The translations under genes and the position numbers were made by a program. Below the pieces are notes generated by a model. The model did no database searches. It saw only the letters and a program-made list of their open reading frames with translations, and was not told the origin of the DNA. Below are positions 63,742 to 64,000 of a stretch of DNA of 64,000 nucleotides, piece by piece; position 1 is the first letter of the stretch, and each line of letters begins with the position of its first letter. This DNA comes from Epiperipatus broadwayi. Lineage: Eukaryota; Onychophora; Udeonychophora; Euonychophora; Peripatidae. The DNA lies in the NCBI GenBank assembly GCA_028023455.1, contig JAQFVV010000286.1, forward strand, positions 587,870 to 651,869, written 5' to 3'.

Positions 63742-63745
63742 GTAC

Positions 63746-64000
63746 ATGAGATTAATTATGATATTTGGCCTTTCTTTTCCTGTATTCATAGATTGAAGTC
63801 AAAATCTTTTTTAAGTAGTTAGTTGCATTCTCTGCTAAGATTCCATAATAAATAAAGATTACATTTTTTGTATATCATAATACAGTAATAATTATTCATT
63901 CTAATTCCTTGTTAAAAAAAATTAAATAATGCTAAATAAAAACAATTGTTTCTTTTTGGTCAATTTTAGTTTTTACGTTTTCAACAGTAATGCTTAATGC
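63746..64000. other. AT-rich flank
   Basis: Nothing recognised up to the window end. Confidence 0.5.

Overview
The window looks like non-genic DNA from an invertebrate animal genome. It is very AT-rich and full of TA microsatellites. Its mobile elements are of animal type: long-LTR gypsy-like elements, an RTE-like LINE, piggyBac-like and hAT-like MITEs, and foldback elements. The cephalopod/mollusc reading is an inference from overall flavour plus an interstitial CCCTAA-type repeat, which fits a TTAGGG-telomere species. No intact host protein-coding gene, rRNA, functional tRNA or CRISPR array was found. Nearly every open frame is a chance frame in AT-rich DNA, TA repeats or LTRs.

Layout. 1-8 kb: unique AT-rich DNA with one local duplication (605-1325) and one unidentified open frame (2059-2361). 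8-11.5 kb: a MITE/SINE-like element, a TAG microsatellite and the remains of a gypsy-like LTR element (from 8899) with a ~146 bp tandem array and an integrase-end relic. 13-15 kb: a hairpin MITE and a composite inverted element with 11-14 bp target duplications. 17-18 kb: the C-terminal half of an RTE-like LINE reverse transcriptase, minus strand, heavily mutated. 21-23 kb: an ATCT/ATCC microsatellite and an 882 bp foldback element with a perfect 8 bp target duplication. 27.6-31.1 kb: a TIR element carrying telomere-like repeats, then two piggyBac-like MITEs.

32.7-35.2 kb: a solo LTR of a family (family A) seen again in 43.05-52.46 kb. There a complete element lies on the minus strand: two ~2.56 kb LTRs around a 2.1 kb interior whose only recognisable gene is a frameshifted gag. 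Its upstream LTR is split by a solo LTR of another family (48957-51097). 36.8-38.5 kb: a ~390 bp tandem repeat ending in an inverted copy. 38.9 kb: a tRNA-Gly(UCC)-like pseudogene. 41.2-41.6 kb: a possible second RT relic.

54.68-63.74 kb: a second long-LTR element (family B; LTRs ~3.14 and 3.16 kb, target duplication GTAC) with no coding capacity, and a TIR transposon nested in its interior. The four well-delimited long-LTR insertions share TG...CA ends and 4 bp target duplications fitting R-T-A-Y. All three LTR families have one terminus that is itself a hairpin. These shared traits are the most interesting signal here: they suggest a group of coding-poor long-LTR elements mobilised by related integrases supplied from elsewhere.
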